Assembly (NCBI GenBank): GCA_003049485.1
Contig: PYST01000522.1
Location: 1 to 10,315 of the forward strand
Reading direction: 5' to 3'
Origin: Ophioceras dolichostomum
Lineage: Eukaryota; Ascomycota; Sordariomycetes; Magnaporthales; Ophioceraceae
Length of the DNA: 10,315 bases
Made by a program: the position numbers and the translations under genes. A model generated the notes under the pieces. That model was not told the DNA's origin, did no database searches, and saw nothing but the letters and a program-made list of their open reading frames with translations. Position 1 is the first letter of the stretch; every line of letters starts with the position of its first letter. Shown here piece after piece: positions 8,104 through 10,315 of the stretch.

Positions 8104-8839
8104 ACGTGGCTGTGGTTGTAGGTGCAGCTAACGATTGTGTGTGGAGAGGTGGCTAGGTCCTAGGCACTGTGGGAGATGGCTTGGATGGATGGTATGGATA
8201 TATCATGTTCTGTTCGTTGTCCTCAACGTCGAGGCTTCTCTGAACGACAGCTCGTTAGTAAATTTCGATATCTTTGTTTTTGGTATTGCCACGACGCGCC
8301 TGTGTCTTTGAGGGTTGAGAGTAGTGGTCTCAACCCGTTGATTTGGTTTCACTGATGCCAATGCGTTCTGCCTTGCTAGCCATGGAGGTGTGAAACGTGC
8401 TCTGCCATAATTACCGTGTTCGTTCATGGTACTAACTACTACTAGTAAGTTAGGTCAACGTGTAAATCGCACTTTTTGGGCTCCTGTGTGGTATTGTGTG
8501 GCGTTTTAGGTTGTTCAGTTCTACCGGTTCGACCATACAAGACACAAAACAGAACATTAATACTAACACACGTTGGTATAACACGGCACGGAACAGTATG
8601 ATAGAAGTCAAAGCACCGCGTTTATTTATGAGGTACCTAAGATTACTACTGCTATACCTTTGGCTATGTCAACAAAGTGCTTGAAAGAGACACAAAGCGG
8701 CATTGATATGCCTTCATCAGCCCCCGAACAAAGCGAAAGAAAAGGAAAGGGGAAGGACACACAAACGCCCAAATGATATGCCTTGCCCAGCTTCAGAACA
8801 AAGACATGGGGCAAGAGAAAGGGGTAAATGGGAAGGGGT
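8104..8839. other. Convergent intergenic region
   Basis: The stretch lies between the 3' ends of the secretory-protein gene (+) and the coiled-coil gene (-). It contains presumed 3' UTRs and an imperfect tandem duplication at its right end. I see no gene, RNA gene or transposon. A GGTTCGACC at 8526-8534 resembles a tRNA T-loop but has no matching stem. Confidence 0.55.
8704..8838. repeat. Imperfect tandem duplication, about 70-bp unit
   Basis: TGATATGCCTT begins at 8704 and again at 8774. Matching blocks follow in the same order in both copies: CAGC, then GAACAAAG, then a purine-rich AAAGGGG. The copies have diverged between these blocks. It lies directly past the stop codon of the minus-strand gene, so on that strand it would be 3' UTR. 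Confidence 0.6.
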
Positions 8840-10249
8840 CTAATAATCCTCCTCCTCCACGGCGTCATCGCTAAGACTAAGGTCGTCGTTCAGATCGTTC
8901 ACCTCCTCGTCACCGAGGTCGTCGTCGGCGTCGTTGTCGACGTCGCCGTCCGCGTCATCGACCACGCCGTAGTCTGCGTCGCCGTCTACGCCGTTGGCGC
9001 CGTCGCGGTACACTGAGGCCCGGGTCCGGAACTGCCGGAGCCGCCGGCGGGCTTCGGCTGCGCCTGCCCGACCTTTCGTCACAATTTCTTTTTTCTTTTG
9101 GAAGAAGACCTCCATGCTCTGCCCCATGAACTCGACCATGTCGAGACCTAGCTGTTCTTGCTTTATGATCGTCTTGATTAGGTCTTTGTTGTTGGCCTTG
9201 GCCCTGCGGAGCTCTTGGGTGAGGTGGCCCACGCGGCGCTGCTAGTTGGCCTCGAGCAGCGCGAGCTTGCGCTCGAGTGCGGCCTTCTCGGCTGTGAGCT
9301 CGGCGATCTTGGCCTTCGCGTCCCGGAGCTCATCCTCCTGGCCTTGCATCTGTTTCGCAAGGTCGAAGAGGTTTTGGGCCGCGCCGCCGAGGCCAAGGGC
9401 CGGAGCCGGGGCCACCTGCTGTCCGGGCTGCGCAGACGACGAAGAGGATTAGCCGTTCACTAGAGCTGGACGAGTGGGAGACGCAGAAGAAGAACCATCG
9501 GCCGGGCCAACATCTACCTCGACGGCCTTGCCCTTGCCCTTGTCGAGGCCCGGCTGCGGAACCGGCTGCGGGTCTCCGGGGAGGCACATCGCGAGTTGGT
9601 TGTGGAAGACCCTGTACTCGGGGGGATAACGGTCAAAGCGCCTGTCCTTGAGCTCACCCAGCAGATCGCTAAGGTGGACGTTCTCTAGGGCAGGGATCAC
9701 CTTCCCGCCTCCCTTGACGCAAGCGGCGGCGACGACCACCCGCTCCAGCATGAGGAGCTCACCCGGCTCCACGGTCGAGCACTGCTTGCCTTCATTCGCG
9801 ACCACCCGCTCGTCAAACCTGACATCTTTGCCCTTGCCCCTGTAAGTGCCCCACCAAGCCGTGATGGGCTTCAGCATGTCGCGAAGCTTGACGAAGACGC
9901 CATGCTGGCAGGGCAAGGCCGGCATGGGGGAGATCCGGAGCAGCGCGACGATCGCCCGGATGTTCACCTCGTCTGTCAGATATTCTGGGACGAACACGGG
10001 CAGATCGTCGAGCCACTCCTGGGGGAGCGGGGTGGCGCCGGTCCTCGTCAAGCTGAGGACCTTATGCAGGATCTTCCTCGCCTCTTGGATGTTGTTGTCG
10101 TGAGGCGAGGCGTCGACCTTCTTGTGCTGGGCGGCGCTAGACAAATCGGGGACACTGTGATGCCGGTTGGCACCGTCCGCAAGGCGAGCGGCATTAGCCG
10201 AGGCCGGGGCGGCCGTGATGGCGCGGACCCGGCGATTGCGCAGATCCAT
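8840..10249 (-). pseudogene. Coiled-coil protein with acidic tail, interrupted by two in-frame stops
   Basis: One frame runs from ATG 10249-10247 to TAG 8842-8840 (470 codons) with no frameshift but with TAA at 9451-9449 (codon 267) and TAG at 9244-9242 (codon 336). I do not recognise the family. Residues 1-50 are basic and low-complexity. Residues 55-225 look globular (EARKILHKVLSLTRTG, LPVFVPEYL, ITAWWGTYRG, RYPPEYRVFHNQLAM). Next come a Pro/Gly/Lys/Ser linker, a heptad-patterned coiled coil running straight across the second stop (about 290-390), and an Asp/Glu-rich tail ending VEEEDY. That pattern suggests a nuclear or chromatin-associated protein, but this is only inference. Coding character continues past both stops, so the full frame was once translated. 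Alternatives are a shorter 266-residue protein, a tiny intron over the first stop, recoding, or sequencing error. The frame extends seven codons upstream to TTG 10270; the ATG is the better start. Confidence 0.68.
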
Positions 10250-10264
10250 CTTCGTCGACCCTAA

Positions 10265-10268
<4 letters not shown>

Positions 10269-10315
<47 letters not shown>
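10269..10315. repeat. (GA)n dinucleotide microsatellite at window edge
   Basis: At least 22 GA units run to the last base. On the minus strand this is a (CT)n tract ending about 20 bp before the ATG of the coiled-coil gene, where it would be 5' leader or core promoter. The right end is not visible; the tract may mark a contig edge. Confidence 0.95.

Noticed and set aside
8526..8534. GGTTCGACC as a tRNA T-loop
   Set aside because: No 5-bp T-stem, no anticodon arm and no acceptor stem at the right distances.
1..10315. Biosynthetic gene cluster, CRISPR array or intact transposon
   Set aside because: No synthase/synthetase backbone gene, no spaced direct-repeat array, and no transposase, reverse transcriptase or paired terminal repeats are visible.

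Overview
The window looks like the nuclear genome of a filamentous ascomycete (Pezizomycotina, probably Sordariomycetes; the placement is inference). The grounds are GC-rich, C/G-ending codons, genes separated by 0.7-1.5 kb of non-coding DNA, CT/CA-rich leaders before ATGs in fungal-type contexts, a short spliceosomal intron with a textbook TACTAAC branch site, and fungal families: a medium-chain alcohol dehydrogenase, an MFS sugar porter, and a degenerate P-loop GTPase with a coiled-coil tail. It reads like an accessory, gene-poor region. About three genes look usable (one truncated by the window edge) and two are broken.

Layout. (1) About 53-878 (+): 3' part of a fungal P-loop GTPase fused to a long coiled coil; its 5' part lies left of the window. 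(2) 879-2393: about 1.5 kb without a recognisable gene. Its right half is the dehydrogenase promoter, with a CRE-like palindrome, a repeated CGGACTACA, a TATAAA box and a CT/CA-rich leader. (3) 2394-3581 (+): intact, intronless zinc-type dehydrogenase of the glutathione-independent formaldehyde-dehydrogenase-like branch. (4) 3582-4988: trailer with a TGA microsatellite, then intergenic DNA with a possible shred of an AMP-binding enzyme. (5) 4989-about 6319 (+): decayed MFS sugar transporter with four TAG stops, several frame changes and no membrane segments 1-3. (6) 6320-6999: intergenic and promoter DNA with a perfect 20-bp palindrome. (7) 7000-8103 (+): two-exon gene for a 299-residue secretory-pathway protein of unknown family. 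It has a signal peptide, a C-terminal RDEL, and an intron that only keeps frame if it uses a non-canonical GC donor. (8) 8104-8839: convergent intergenic DNA with an imperfect 70-bp tandem duplication. (9) 8840-10249 (-): 1.41-kb coiled-coil/acidic-tail reading frame with two in-frame stops and no frameshift. (10) 10269-10315: (GA)n running off the edge, just upstream of that gene's start.

The genes do not form an evident pathway or biosynthetic cluster, and I do not see a clearly new multi-gene system. The most rewarding items are the signal-peptide/RDEL orphan with its GC-AG intron and possible intron-retention isoform, and the twice-interrupted coiled-coil gene.
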